Origin: Leclercia sp. AS011
Lineage (GTDB): Bacteria > Pseudomonadota > Gammaproteobacteria > Enterobacterales > Enterobacteriaceae
DNA: 64,000 nucleotides
NCBI RefSeq assembly: GCF_037152535.1
Contig: NZ_JBBCMA010000002.1
Span: 62,001 to 126,000 of the forward strand
Direction: 5' to 3'
Shown here in pieces: positions 17,363 through 27,262 of the stretch. The position numbers were made by a program, and so were the translations under genes. The stretch's first letter is position 1; the number at the start of each line of letters is the position of its first letter. A model generated the notes under the pieces. The model did no database searches. It was not told the origin of the DNA and saw only the letters and a list, made by a program, of their open reading frames with translations.

Positions 17363-18046
17363 TCAGGTCCCCAGACCCACCCCCATCGCCCCCCGAATTA
17401 TCGGAATCGGCGTCAACAAATGCTGATACATCAGTTCCCCCGCCTTATCCCCATCCCGCGCCAGCACCGCATCCATCAACTTCTGATGCTCTGCATGCTT
17501 CTCCTCCAGCATCGCCACCGACAGCACAGTCTTGCGCAGCCACACATACCGATACCGTGCCGCCAGATCGAACAGCCGCTCCCGCATCTGCATCAGATAC
17601 TGCGACCCACACCCAACCACCATCGCCGTATGAAACGCCTGATGGCGCTGGTCCCACTCGTCCAGCATGGTCTCGCTGGCATCGCGGGATTCCAGCTTGT
17701 TCAGCAGATGCGCCCGGGCGAGGAGGTCGGCTTCCCACTCTTCGCCGCCGCGTTCGATGGCAAGGCGCACCAGCATCGCCTCCATATTGGCGCGGGCATC
17801 AAAGATATCGAGCAGCTCCTGTTCGGACATGGGAGCCACCCGGTAGCCTTTCTGGTTAATGACCGTGACCAGCCCCTCGGCAACCAACTGCGACAGCGCT
17901 TCGCGCAGCGGGCCGACGCCCAGCTCATACCGGGAGGTCAGCAGGCTCATCCGCAGCTTCTCATCCGGGTGATACACCCCGCGGATAATGTCGTTCTTAA
18001 GCCAGCGGTAGCCGTCGATGGCCGTTGCCTGGGAAATGATGGTCAT
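17363..18046 (-). CDS. csiR: GntR/FadR-family repressor CsiR of the gab cluster
   Basis: CsiR (GabC/GlaR) represses the glaH-lhgD-gabD-gabT genes; in E. coli the inducer is glutarate. The 227-residue product has an N-terminal winged HTH (about 1-75, LREALSQLVAEGLVTVINQK) and a C-terminal FCD helical domain with the acidic and His ligand residues (DIFDARANMEAMLVRLA, HQAFHTAMV, EHQKLMDAVL). The match to E. coli CsiR is close over the full length. ATG 18046 follows AAGGAG. It is the last gene of the operon, directly after gabT, the slot where E. coli has gabP in between. Confidence 0.93.
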   Translation of the reverse strand: MTIISQATAIDGYRWLKNDIIRGVYHPDEKLRMSLLTSRYELGVGPLREALSQLVAEGLVTVINQKGYRVAPMSEQELLDIFDARANMEAMLVRLAIERGGEEWEADLLARAHLLNKLESRDASETMLDEWDQRHQAFHTAMVVGCGSQYLMQMRERLFDLAARYRYVWLRKTVLSVAMLEEKHAEHQKLMDAVLARDGDKAGELMYQHLLTPIPIIRGAMGVGLGT

Positions 18047-18091
18047 GGTCGTGCTCCTTGAATACGGCCCGGCCTGCACCGGGCGTAAAAA

Positions 18092-19375
18092 TTAACCCTG
18101 CTTCGCCTCGTCAAAACACTCGGCGATGATCGCCAGCCCCTGCTGAAGCTGCGCCTCTTCCACGGTCAGCGGCACCAGGATGCGCAGCACGTTATGGTAC
18201 GGGCCGCACGAGAGCAGGATCAGCCCTTTGTCCCGCGCCCGGGCCACAATCTGCGCCGTCAGGGCGGCGTTCGGTTTATGGTGGTCGCCCTCTTCAAACA
18301 GCTCGATGGCGATCATCGCCCCCAGGCCGCGAACGTCGCCGATCTCAGGGTGTTTTTCCGCGATAGCCAGCAGGCCTTCGCGCAGGGTGTTGCCCAGCTT
18401 GTTGGCTTTGCCCAACAGATCCTCCTGCTCGAAGACTTTCATTACCGCCAGCGCGGCGGCGCAGGCGATGGGGCTCCCGGCGTAGGTACCGCCGAGGCCG
18501 CCCGGGGCGATGGCGTCCATCACTTCGGCACGTCCGGTGACGCCCGCCAGCGGGAAGCCGCCGGCAATGGATTTGGCGAAGGTGGTGATATCCGCCGCCA
18601 CGCCCATCTGCTCCATGGCGAAGAAGGTGCCGGTGCGGCCCGCGCCGCTCTGCACTTCATCGGCGATCAGCATGATGCCGTGCTCGTCGCACAGGTCGCG
18701 CAGGCGCTGCATAAAGGCCGGGGAGGTGGCGTAGAACCCGCCTTCACCCTGGACAGGTTCAATCACGATGGCGGCGATATCTTCCGGCGCGGCATCGTTC
18801 TTGAAGATGCGATGGATGCTGGCGATGGCGTCGTCATCGCTGATGCCGTGCAGGGCGCAGGGATAGAGGGCGCGATAGACGTGGCCCGGCATTAAGCCCA
18901 TGCCCGCTGAGTAAGGGTTCACTTTACCGGTCAGCGACAGGGTGTAGTGGGTGCGGCCATGATAGGCCCCGGTAAAGGCGATCGTGCCGTTGCGCTTAGT
19001 TGCCGCGCGGGCAATTTTCACCGCGTTCTCGACGGCTTCGGAGCCGGTGGTCACCAGCAGGGTCTTTTTCGGGAAGTCGCCCGGCACTTTCTGGTTCAGG
19101 GTTTCGCAAAGCTCCAGATAGGGCTCATAGGCCAGCACCTGGAAGCAGGTGTGCGACAGCTTTTTCAGCTGCGCTTCCACGGCGCTGACCACCTCCGGAT
19201 GCAGATGCCCGGTGTTCAGCACCGCAATCCCCCCGGCGAAATCAAGATACTCCCGGCCTTCGACGTCCCACACCCGGCAGTTCTCGGCCCGGGCGGCAAA
19301 AATCGGGTGGATCTGACCCACGCCGCGGGGCACGGCATTGCTACGACGCTGCATTAACTCTTTGTTGGTGCTCAT
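18092..19375 (-). CDS. gabT: 4-aminobutyrate aminotransferase
   Basis: GabT moves the amino group of GABA to 2-oxoglutarate, giving succinate semialdehyde and glutamate; it also acts on 5-aminovalerate from lysine. The 427-residue class-III PLP enzyme shows EPVQGEGGFY near 210, the ADEVQSG aspartate near 240 and the Schiff-base lysine in TFAKSIAGG near 268. ATG 19375 follows CAGGAGC. It is 15 bp downstream of gabD in the same operon. Confidence 0.96.
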   Translation of the reverse strand: MSTNKELMQRRSNAVPRGVGQIHPIFAARAENCRVWDVEGREYLDFAGGIAVLNTGHLHPEVVSAVEAQLKKLSHTCFQVLAYEPYLELCETLNQKVPGDFPKKTLLVTTGSEAVENAVKIARAATKRNGTIAFTGAYHGRTHYTLSLTGKVNPYSAGMGLMPGHVYRALYPCALHGISDDDAIASIHRIFKNDAAPEDIAAIVIEPVQGEGGFYATSPAFMQRLRDLCDEHGIMLIADEVQSGAGRTGTFFAMEQMGVAADITTFAKSIAGGFPLAGVTGRAEVMDAIAPGGLGGTYAGSPIACAAALAVMKVFEQEDLLGKANKLGNTLREGLLAIAEKHPEIGDVRGLGAMIAIELFEEGDHHKPNAALTAQIVARARDKGLILLSCGPYHNVLRILVPLTVEEAQLQQGLAIIAECFDEAKQG

Positions 19376-19389
19376 TGGATGCTCCTGAA

Positions 19390-20838
19390 TTAAAGGCCGA
19401 TGCACATATATTTGATTTCTAAGTAATCTTCGATGCCGTATTTAGAACCTTCCCGACCCAGGCCGGAGGCTTTAATGCCGCCGAACGGGGCGACTTCGTT
19501 GGAGATAATCCCGGTGTTGATCCCGACGATGCCGTACTCCAGCGCCTCGCCGACGCGGAACACGCGGCTCAGATCGCGGGCATAGAAGTAGGCGGCGAGG
19601 CCGAACTCGGTGTCGTTCGCCATCTGGATCACGTCCGCTTCATCTTTAAAGCGGAACAGCGGGGCCAGCGGGCCGAAGGTCTCCTCTTTCGCCACCTTCG
19701 CGTCACCGGGTACATCTACCAGAATAGTCGGTTGGAAGAAGTTGCCGCCGAGTTTATGCAGCGATCCGCCGGTAATAATGCGTGCGCCTTTCTCCACCGC
19801 GTCGGCAATGTGTTCTTCGACTTTGTCCACCGCCTTGCCGTCGATCAGCGGCCCGATGGTAACGCCCTGGGTCAGGCCGTCGCCGATCTGCATTTTTTCC
19901 ACCGCCAGCTGGAGTTTTTCGGCAAAGCGGTCGTAAACGCCGTCCTGCACGTACAGGCGGTTGGCGCAGACGCAGGTCTGCCCGGCGTTGCGGAACTTCG
20001 AGGCCAGCGCCCCTTCCACGGCCTTATCGAGGTCGGCATCGTCAAAGACAATAAAGGGCGCGTTGCCCCCCAGCTCCAGCGACACCTTTTTGATGTCCTT
20101 CGCGCACTGGGCCATCAGCTGGCGGCCAATCTCGGTGGAGCCGGTAAAGGAGAGCTTGCGCACCAGCGGGTTGCTGGTCAGCTCGTTGCCGATGTCGGAC
20201 GCCGAACCGGTGACCACGCTGAATACCCCAGCGGGGATCCCGGCCCGGTGCGCCAGTTCCGCCAGCGCCAGCGCGGAGTAGGGGGTCTGGCTGGCGGGTT
20301 TGAGCACCATGGTGCAGCCTGCCGCCAGGGCCGGGCCTGCCTTGCGGGTGATCATCGCCGCCGGGAAGTTCCACGGGGTGATGGCGGCGGTCACGCCAAT
20401 CGGCTGCTTAATCACGATTAAACGCTTGTCCGCCTGATGGCCCGGAATGGTATCGCCGTAGACGCGTTTTCCCTCTTCGGCGAACCACTCTATAAAGGAG
20501 GCGGCATAGCTAATCTCGCCTTTGGCTTCCGCCAGCGGTTTGCCCTGTTCGAGGGTCATCAGTTGGGCGAGGTCATCCTGGTTAGCCATCATCAAATCGA
20601 ACCAGCGGCGCAGAATGGTGGCGCGCTCTTTGGCGGTGAGCGCGCGCCAGGCGGGCAGGGCGCGGTTCGCGGCCTCAATCGCCGCCCGGGTCTCGTCGGC
20701 ACCCATTTTCGGCACGCTGCCGAGGGTCTGGCCGTTCGCCGGGTTGGTCACGGCGAGGGTCTCACCACTGTGGGCGTCGCACCACTCTCCTTCTATATAA
20801 GCCTGCTGGCGGAATAAGCTGGGATCGTTGAGTTGCAT
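19390..20838 (-). CDS. gabD: succinate-semialdehyde dehydrogenase (NADP+)
   Basis: GabD oxidises succinate semialdehyde to succinate, and in the lysine/glutarate branch glutarate semialdehyde to glutarate. At 482 residues it is the standard ALDH length, with the base Glu in VSLELGGNAPF near 255 and the nucleophile Cys in NAGQTCVCANR near 289. TPWNFPAAM and FTGSTEIG mark the cofactor site. It is 24 bp after lhgD. Confidence 0.96.
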   Translation of the reverse strand: MQLNDPSLFRQQAYIEGEWCDAHSGETLAVTNPANGQTLGSVPKMGADETRAAIEAANRALPAWRALTAKERATILRRWFDLMMANQDDLAQLMTLEQGKPLAEAKGEISYAASFIEWFAEEGKRVYGDTIPGHQADKRLIVIKQPIGVTAAITPWNFPAAMITRKAGPALAAGCTMVLKPASQTPYSALALAELAHRAGIPAGVFSVVTGSASDIGNELTSNPLVRKLSFTGSTEIGRQLMAQCAKDIKKVSLELGGNAPFIVFDDADLDKAVEGALASKFRNAGQTCVCANRLYVQDGVYDRFAEKLQLAVEKMQIGDGLTQGVTIGPLIDGKAVDKVEEHIADAVEKGARIITGGSLHKLGGNFFQPTILVDVPGDAKVAKEETFGPLAPLFRFKDEADVIQMANDTEFGLAAYFYARDLSRVFRVGEALEYGIVGINTGIISNEVAPFGGIKASGLGREGSKYGIEDYLEIKYMCIGL

Positions 20839-20861
20839 GATGGCTTCCTGTCTCAGAATGA

Positions 20862-22130
20862 TTAACGGGTAAACGCGGCATGTAAGGTCTCCACATTACC
20901 GGCAGCCCGCAGCGAACGCCCGGGGTTGTGCTGACTGGCGAGCAGGGTCTGAACCTTGCTCACAATATGCGCCCCGATGGGGATCGCCGAGGTCGCCGCC
21001 GGTGAGGGGGCATTACAGGTATGGATGGTGCGCGGCGTGGTGACAAATAAAAAGTCGTCGATGAGCTTACCTTCTGGCGAAACTGCCTGCGCCCTCACAC
21101 CCGCAGGCCAGGGGTGCAGATCCTTCGCCGTCAGCCCCGGGCAGTACTTCTGCACCAGCTTCAGATAGCCGCTTTTGCACAGGGAGTTTTTCATCTCGCC
21201 CAGGCCCGAGCGCAGGTTGTTCTGCAATACCCGGCGGATGCCCGTTGAGCCCATAATTTCCAGCATATCGGCGAGGGAGAAATCGCCCTTGCGGTAGCCC
21301 TCACGCTTGAAGGCCAGCACCGCGTTCGGCCCCACCGTCACGCTGCCGTCGATCATCCGGGTGAGATGCACCCCGAGAAACGGCATCGCCGGATCCGGGA
21401 TGGGGTAGATAAGGTGGTTGACGATCCGGTTGTGCTCCGGCGCGAGGCGGAAATACTCCCCGCGGAACGGACAGATAATAAACCCGGGGTCGATGCCGAG
21501 CATCTTCACCAGCCGGTCGGCCATCAGCCCGGAGCAGCTAATTAAGGTGGTGGCGTCGAACTCGCGCCCGTCGTGGGTGTGGATCACCACCCGGTCGGCG
21601 TGCTCTTTCAGGGCGCTGACCTCGGCGCGATAAATCACTTCGCCGCCCTTCGCCTGGAAGCGGCTCGCCATGGCCGCCGTCACCTCGCGATAGCTGACGA
21701 TCCCGCTGGAGGGGACAAAAATCCCGCCCAGCCCGGTGATATTGGGCTCGCGCTCGCGCAGCTCGGCGCCGCTGAGCCACTCGCGCTCGATGCCGTTGGC
21801 GGCGGTGCGTTCCCACAGGGCCCGCATCCGCTCCATCTCCAGCGACGAAGTCGCCACCAGCATCTTGCCGCAGGTGTCGTAGCGAATGTTGTTTTGATCG
21901 CAGAAGGCTTTGGTCGCCCGGTTGCCCGCCAGGCAGAACTGCGCTTTCAGGCTGCCGGGGGTGTAATAGACCCCGGCGTGGATCACCCCGCTGTTGTGCC
22001 CGGTCTGGTGGCAGGCGGGGCCTGCCTCCTTCTCCAGCAGCGCAATGCGGGCGTCCGGGTAGAGTTCCATCAGCTGCATGGCGGTGGACATGCCGATAAT
22101 ACCGCCGCCGATAATCACGAAGTCATACAT
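20862..22130 (-). CDS. lhgD: L-2-hydroxyglutarate dehydrogenase
   Basis: LhgD (LhgO, formerly YgaF) is an FAD enzyme that oxidises L-2-hydroxyglutarate to 2-oxoglutarate and passes electrons to the quinone pool. The 422-residue protein begins with the FAD dinucleotide fold MYDFVIIGGGIIGMSTA and has the DAO-family motif TGHNSGVIHAGVYY. MYDF is preferred as start because it fits E. coli; MAR-MYDF three codons upstream is possible. It lies 12 bp after glaH, whose product L-2-hydroxyglutarate is its substrate. Confidence 0.95.
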   Translation of the reverse strand: MYDFVIIGGGIIGMSTAMQLMELYPDARIALLEKEAGPACHQTGHNSGVIHAGVYYTPGSLKAQFCLAGNRATKAFCDQNNIRYDTCGKMLVATSSLEMERMRALWERTAANGIEREWLSGAELREREPNITGLGGIFVPSSGIVSYREVTAAMASRFQAKGGEVIYRAEVSALKEHADRVVIHTHDGREFDATTLISCSGLMADRLVKMLGIDPGFIICPFRGEYFRLAPEHNRIVNHLIYPIPDPAMPFLGVHLTRMIDGSVTVGPNAVLAFKREGYRKGDFSLADMLEIMGSTGIRRVLQNNLRSGLGEMKNSLCKSGYLKLVQKYCPGLTAKDLHPWPAGVRAQAVSPEGKLIDDFLFVTTPRTIHTCNAPSPAATSAIPIGAHIVSKVQTLLASQHNPGRSLRAAGNVETLHAAFTR

Positions 22131-22141
22131 CCGCGCCATCC

Positions 22142-23119
22142 CTACTGATGAGCCTGATAGTGGGTGGTGGCGTAGCTGATGTACCCGCGCTGGCGCATCA
22201 GCTCCCGGCGCAGATCCGGGTGCGGGGTAAAGCGATCCCGGCCATGCAGCCAGAACATGTTGTTGATCAGCAGGAATTTACCCACCGGTACCGGAATGGA
22301 GACGATGTTTTTGCTGCCCTCCAGCGCGTCAGAAAGTTCGCTCAGCCAGACCCCCTCTTCAAAATCTTTCGGCTGAACGAACTGGTCGATATAGCGCATC
22401 ACCGGGCGGCCCTGCTGGTCGACGTCAAACACCGGGTGGAACACATCGGCGGCGACGTTTTTGCTCGGCGGTGCCGTCCAGCGCAGGGGGCGACGGGCCA
22501 GCGGATGGCTGAAGAATTTATCCAGCGACTCCCAGTCGTCGAGGTGCAGCAGCAGGGAGTTGCCGCCCTGCATGTTCTGCTCGTCGATCTTCATCATCAG
22601 CACGTAGTCGGTGACTTCATCGACGAAGGTGCCGTCGTTGTGCAGCTCCAGCACGCGGTGGGGCTGGCGCAGGTAGCTGTCGGAATTATCGACGTTTTTG
22701 ACCGTAAAGCGGGCGTAGTACTGGCCGCTCATGGCGTCATAGTTGGAGCGACCGATCAGGTGGGCGACCGCGGTGGCGATCTTCACCATCTCATCGGCCT
22801 GGGAGACGTTATCCACCCCCTCGGCGTCGATCAGCAGCGCGCCCTGGTCCCGGCTGAGGAGGGTGTTCAGCAGCAGCGGCTGGAGCTGGTTGCCGCACAG
22901 GTCATCGAGGATCTTCGCCACCCGAAAGCGCAGGAAGGATTTGTACTCCAGGGCCTGAATGGGCCACTGCTCCACCTCCCGCAGGAACTGCTGGGTCACT
23001 TCTGCGGAGAACGTCAGCTCCAGCAAACGCGGAGACTGCACGGATGTCGTGATGCTAAAACCGGTGATGGTCCGGGACAACGCCTCGTCGGGCTGTTTTA
23101 CGGCGGTAAGTGCATTCAT
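22142..23119 (-). CDS. glaH: glutarate 2-hydroxylase
   Basis: GlaH (CsiD) is an Fe(II)/2-oxoglutarate dioxygenase that turns glutarate into L-2-hydroxyglutarate in lysine/cadaverine breakdown. The product of 325 residues matches E. coli CsiD in length and sequence. The iron motif HxD lies in [10 protein letters not shown] (about 160) with the distal His in [17 protein letters not shown] (about 290). MNALTAV is the family start and follows AGAGGA. It is the first gene of the operon. In E. coli it depends on RpoS and cAMP-CRP; a TGTGA half site at 23237 is visible but no full CRP palindrome. Confidence 0.95.
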   Translation of the reverse strand: MNALTAVKQPDEALSRTITGFSITTSVQSPRLLELTFSAEVTQQFLREVEQWPIQALEYKSFLRFRVAKILDDLCGNQLQPLLLNTLLSRDQGALLIDAEGVDNVSQADEMVKIATAVAHLIGRSNYDAMSGQYYARFTVKNVDNSDSYLRQPHRVLELHNDGTFVDEVTDYVLMMKIDEQNMQGGNSLLLHLDDWESLDKFFSHPLARRPLRWTAPPSKNVAADVFHPVFDVDQQGRPVMRYIDQFVQPKDFEEGVWLSELSDALEGSKNIVSIPVPVGKFLLINNMFWLHGRDRFTPHPDLRRELMRQRGYISYATTHYQAHQ

Positions 23120-23470
23120 CAGAATCAATCCTCTCAGAAAGTATTCAGGAGACAGGGCAGTACATTTCGTAGCCATAAATTAAAAATATCTACATTTTGA
23201 AGAAATGGGCCTGTTGCCGGGTGATTGTTTGAATTTTGTGATGAAGGCGTGAAAAACAGGGAAATAACCGGGAAAAGCCGGGTCTGCGACGCGATCTTAC
23301 CAGGTTGGCGTGATGCTCCTCACGGAAAAGCGGGGTTATCCTTAACAAAAACGTGACATATCCATACAAATCTTAACAAATCGCGACGTCGTTGCTGTAC
23401 GGCCTTGAGGCGCTCTTCTATACCTTGATTCGTGTTACCTGCGACTCAACCCATCACAGAGAATAAACGT
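23120..23470. other. divergent promoter region glaH / permease
   Basis: 350 bp with no gene. It must carry promoters in both directions. Visible elements are a direct repeat (CTTAACAAAAACGTGAC at 23341-23357 and CTTAACAAATCGCGAC at 23372-23387, 31 bp apart) and a TGTGA half site at 23237-23241. The repeat spacing is close to three helical turns, suggesting a shared regulator site. Confidence 0.5.
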
Positions 23471-24952
23471 ATGGAACAGACTTCTGGCAAGAAAAGTGAA
23501 GCAATTCATAGCGATAATACACAGCAATTTCACCGCTCCATCGGCCTTATCTCTAACTTCTCGCTCGGGTTCACCTACCTCTCGCCGCTGACGGCGGTCT
23601 ACTCCCTGTTTGCGCTGGCGGTGACCCTGGCCGGACCCCCGGCGATCTGGTGGATCCCGATTGTGGCCTGTGGGCAGCTGCTGGTGGCGCTGGTGTTTGG
23701 CGAAGTGGCGTCGCAGTACCCGATCACCGGCGGTCTCTATCCCTGGGAGCGCCGCCTGTGGGGCCGCAAATATGCGTGGATCGCCGCCTGGATCTACCTC
23801 TGGGCGCTGGTGGTGACCATCACCTCGGTAGCGGAATACACCGCCACCTTCGTCGGGTCGCTGTTCGGCTTTGAGACCTCGGCTGGCAACATGCTGATCA
23901 CCTCGGTGGTGCTGCTGCTGATGATGATGGCCATCAACATGTCGGGCACCAAAAACCTCGCCCGGGTCGCCCGGATTGGCTTCTGGTGTGAGATCGTCAG
24001 CGTGATTGCGCTGGGGATCTACCTGCTGCTGTTCCACCGCGCGCAGCCCTTCTCGGTGGTCTTCGACTCGATGGGGGTGATCGCCAAAGACGGCAGCTAT
24101 CAGCCAGCGTTTATGGCCGCGGCGCTGATCGGCCTGTTTATGTTCTTCGGCTTTGAAGCCTGCGGCAACGTGGCGGAAGAGGTGAAAAACCCGAGCAAAA
24201 AGATCCCGCTGGCGATGATCCTCAGCATCGTGTTTGGTGCCCTCTCGGCGATGGTGTCGATCCTCGGCTACCTGCTGGCCTCCCCGAACCTGATGAATAT
24301 CGTCAACGGCCAGATTGCCGATCCGATCCCGGCGATCCTCAACGAAGCCCTCGGCGAGACCGGTGCCACGGTGTTTATCATCATCGCGGTGATCGCCATG
24401 CTGTCGTGCATCCTGTCATTGCAGGCCGCGTTAAGCCGCCTGATCTTCTCCTTCTCCCGCGACCAGATGCTGCCGGGCAGCGCCTGGATGTCGAAGCTGT
24501 CGAAAAACAGCGTCCCGGACAACGCGATGATCGTCAGCTGCCTGCTGCCGGTGCTGATCTGCGTCTGGGTTTACTTCCAGCCGGATAACCTGGCGCGCAT
24601 CACCGCCTTTGCGGTTATCGGCATCTACATCTCCTTCCAGATGGTGGTTCTGGCGGCGCTGCGCCAGCGGCTGAAGGGCTGGAAACCGGCCGGGGAGTGG
24701 AGCGTCGGCGGCTGGGGGATGCTGGTTAATATTCTGGCGCTGGCCTACGGCCTGTGTGGTATCTGGCTGCTGGCGCAGCCTGCCGAGAGCAGCGACTTTA
24801 TCGACCGCTGGACGGTGCTGGTGGGGCTGGCGGTGGTGGTGATCTCCGGCCTGATCTACATGGCGCTGGCCCGTCCGTTCGGGCGCTCCAACGCGCCGGA
24901 AAATGACGCGATTGAGCATGCAAAACGCCTCAACGCAGGACAACCTCTGTAA
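23471..24952 (+). CDS. APC-family amino acid permease, probably GABA or putrescine
   Basis: A 493-residue inner-membrane carrier with about twelve hydrophobic segments. The first, after a polar N-terminus, contains [14 protein letters not shown], typical of the amino-acid-polyamine-organocation superfamily. [22 protein letters not shown] is the conserved loop after segment 6. It is not GabP. Its position, divergent from the gab genes and 32 bp upstream of patD, suggests it imports GABA, putrescine or a related amine and compensates for the missing gabP. A start 13 codons upstream is possible; MEQTSGKK is preferred. Confidence 0.82.
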   Translation: MEQTSGKKSEAIHSDNTQQFHRSIGLISNFSLGFTYLSPLTAVYSLFALAVTLAGPPAIWWIPIVACGQLLVALVFGEVASQYPITGGLYPWERRLWGRKYAWIAAWIYLWALVVTITSVAEYTATFVGSLFGFETSAGNMLITSVVLLLMMMAINMSGTKNLARVARIGFWCEIVSVIALGIYLLLFHRAQPFSVVFDSMGVIAKDGSYQPAFMAAALIGLFMFFGFEACGNVAEEVKNPSKKIPLAMILSIVFGALSAMVSILGYLLASPNLMNIVNGQIADPIPAILNEALGETGATVFIIIAVIAMLSCILSLQAALSRLIFSFSRDQMLPGSAWMSKLSKNSVPDNAMIVSCLLPVLICVWVYFQPDNLARITAFAVIGIYISFQMVVLAALRQRLKGWKPAGEWSVGGWGMLVNILALAYGLCGIWLLAQPAESSDFIDRWTVLVGLAVVVISGLIYMALARPFGRSNAPENDAIEHAKRLNAGQPL

Positions 24953-24984
24953 TTTCCCGGAACATAAAAACAATGGAGTCGGCT

Positions 24985-26409
24985 ATGCAAGACAACGTAT
25001 TGATCAATGGCGAACTGATTGCGGGGGCAGGTGAGAAGCAGCCCGTCTATAACCCGGCCACCGGCGAGGTACTGCTGGAGATCGCCGAAGCCAGCCCGGA
25101 GCAGGTGGATGCCGCGGTGCAGGCCGCCGATCGCGCCTTCCGCCAGTGGGGCCAGACCACGCCGAAAGCGCGCGCCGAATGCCTGCTGAAGCTGGCGGAT
25201 GTGATTGAGCAGAACGCCGAAACCTTCGCCCGCCTGGAGTCGCTGAACTGCGGCAAACCGCTGCACTGCGTGCTGAACGACGAGATCCCGGCCATTGTCG
25301 ATGTGTTCCGCTTCTTTGCGGGGGCTACCCGCTGCCTGAACGGCCTCGCCGCCGGGGAGTATATGGAAGGGCACACCTCGATGATCCGCCGCGATCCGGT
25401 GGGGGTAGTGGCCTCCATCGCCCCCTGGAACTACCCGCTGATGATGGCGGCGTGGAAGCTGGGCCCGGCGCTGGCGGCGGGGAACTGCGTGGTGCTCAAG
25501 CCGTCGGAAATCACCCCGCTGACTGCCCTGAAGCTGGCCGAACTGGCAAAAGATATCTTCCCGGCCGGGGTGATTAACGTCCTGTTTGGTCGGGGGAAAA
25601 CCGTCGGCGACCCGCTGACCGGCCACGACAAGGTGCGAATGGTCTCCCTGACCGGCTCGATTGCCACCGGGGAGCACATTATTTCCCATACCGCGCCGTC
25701 GATTAAGCGCACCCATATGGAGCTGGGCGGCAAAGCGCCGGTGATCGTCTTTAACGACGCCGATATCGACGCGGTGGTGGAGGGCGTGCGCACCTTCGGC
25801 TTCTATAACGCCGGGCAGGACTGCACCGCCGCCTGTCGCATCTACGCTCAGAAAGAGGTCTATAACACGCTGGTGGAAAAACTGGGCGTCGCGGTTGCCA
25901 GCCTGAAAATGGGCGCGCCAGAGGATGAGACCACCGAGCTTGGGCCGGTCAGCTCCGCCGCCCATCTGGCCCGCATCAGCGAGGCGGTGGAACGCGCCAA
26001 AGCTCTGCCGCACATCCACGTGGTCACCGGCGGCAATGTGGCGGGCGGCAGTGGCTACTATTATCAGCCGACCCTGCTGGCCGGGGCGCAGCAAGGGGAT
26101 GAGATTATCCAGCGCGAGGTCTTCGGCCCGGTGGTGAGCGTCAGCCAGTTCGATGACGAAGAGCAGGTGCTGGAGTGGGCTAACGACTCCCGGTATGGCC
26201 TGGCCTCATCGGTCTGGACCCAGGACGTGGGTCGCGCGCACCGCATGAGCGCCCGCCTGCAGTACGGCTGCACCTGGGTCAACACCCACTTTATGCTGGT
26301 AAGCGAGATGCCGCACGGCGGGCAGAAGCTGTCCGGCTATGGCAAGGATATGTCGATGTACGGGCTGGAGGATTACACCGTGGTACGGCATGTGATGGTG
26401 AAGCACTAA
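24985..26409 (+). CDS. patD: gamma-aminobutyraldehyde dehydrogenase
   Basis: PatD (YdcW, prr) oxidises 4-aminobutanal, derived from putrescine, to GABA. The 474-residue product closely matches E. coli PatD. Base Glu is in [10 protein letters not shown] near 246 and nucleophile Cys in [11 protein letters not shown] near 280. ATG 24985 follows GGAG. In E. coli patD lies with the ydcSTUV transporter genes; here it is joined to a permease and faces the gab operon, so amine to succinate conversion is gathered in one place. Confidence 0.95.
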   Translation: MQDNVLINGELIAGAGEKQPVYNPATGEVLLEIAEASPEQVDAAVQAADRAFRQWGQTTPKARAECLLKLADVIEQNAETFARLESLNCGKPLHCVLNDEIPAIVDVFRFFAGATRCLNGLAAGEYMEGHTSMIRRDPVGVVASIAPWNYPLMMAAWKLGPALAAGNCVVLKPSEITPLTALKLAELAKDIFPAGVINVLFGRGKTVGDPLTGHDKVRMVSLTGSIATGEHIISHTAPSIKRTHMELGGKAPVIVFNDADIDAVVEGVRTFGFYNAGQDCTAACRIYAQKEVYNTLVEKLGVAVASLKMGAPEDETTELGPVSSAAHLARISEAVERAKALPHIHVVTGGNVAGGSGYYYQPTLLAGAQQGDEIIQREVFGPVVSVSQFDDEEQVLEWANDSRYGLASSVWTQDVGRAHRMSARLQYGCTWVNTHFMLVSEMPHGGQKLSGYGKDMSMYGLEDYTVVRHVMVKH

Positions 26410-26416
26410 CCGACAT

Positions 26417-26486
26417 TGCCCGGCGGCGCTGCGCTTGCACGGGCCTACGGGTTCTGTAGGCCGGGTAAGCGCAGCGCCACCCGGCG
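26417..26486. repeat. 70-bp REP/BIME element, left of fosA
   Basis: Contains TGCCCGGCGGCGCTGCGCTT and, inverted, AAGCGCAGCGCCACCCGG, with GGGCCTAC/GTAGGCC inside. It is the same as the element at 26981-27050 except for two bases. Confidence 0.9.
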
Positions 26487-26552
26487 CTTCTGTTTATACG
26501 TTGATAAACATGCTAAAGAAGTGAGGTTAACCTCTCTCCAGGAGTGAACCTT

Positions 26553-26978
26553 ATGCTTAACGCCCTCAACCACCTGACCCTTGCCGTCAGTAACCTGCCG
26601 GTCAGCATCGCTTTCTGGCGCGATCTTCTTGGTCTGCGCCTGCACGCCGAATGGCACGCCGGGGCGTATCTGACCTGCGGCGATCTCTGGCTCTGCCTCT
26701 CTTATGATGACACCCGACAATTTATCCCGCCGCAAAACAGCGACTACACCCACTATGCGTTCTCCATCGATGCAGAACAGTTCGAAACCTTCACGCAAAC
26801 GCTAAAAGACGCTGGCGTCACCGTCTGGAAAGAGAACAAAAGCGAAGGGGAGTCGTTCTACTTTCTCGACCCGGACGGGCACAAGCTGGAGCTGCACGTG
26901 GGGGATCTGGCCGCGCGGCTGGCGGCGTGTCGGCAGAAGCCTTATGCGGGAATGGTCTTTTCCTCAGACGAAACGTAA
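26553..26978 (+). CDS. fosA: fosfomycin glutathione transferase FosA
   Basis: FosA is an Mn2+/K+-dependent enzyme that opens the fosfomycin epoxide with glutathione. The 141-residue VOC-fold protein retains the three metal ligands H7, H67 and E113, with the family stretches [33 protein letters not shown]. It resembles the chromosomal FosA of the Enterobacter cloacae group more than plasmid FosA3. ATG 26553 follows AGGAG. It stands alone between two REP elements, so it is probably an intrinsic chromosomal resistance gene. Confidence 0.95.
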   Translation: MLNALNHLTLAVSNLPVSIAFWRDLLGLRLHAEWHAGAYLTCGDLWLCLSYDDTRQFIPPQNSDYTHYAFSIDAEQFETFTQTLKDAGVTVWKENKSEGESFYFLDPDGHKLELHVGDLAARLAACRQKPYAGMVFSSDET

Positions 26979-26980
26979 TT

Positions 26981-27050
26981 TGCCCGGCGGCGCTGCACTT
27001 GCACGGGCCTAGGGGTTCTGTAGGCCGGGTAAGCGCAGCGCCACCCGGCG
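26981..27050. repeat. 70-bp REP/BIME element, right of fosA
   Basis: Same 70-bp element in the same orientation as the one at 26417, differing at two positions (A for G at base 17, G for C at base 32). Only fosA lies between the copies. Confidence 0.9.
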
Positions 27051-27262
27051 TAAAGGCTGATGGGCAATAGAGAATATTTCCACTGATTCTTAATGCCGAA
27101 ATAATTAAGAAATTTATGACAATAATAAAATCCGCCTGAATAAAGCGTAATGACGTATTTATAAAATTGTTCGGGTTAAATTCCGAATAATTAATCCTGG
27201 CATAGACAACAGTAAAATAGAGTACGTACCATCAGAGCTTTACTTCTGTAAGGATATATATC

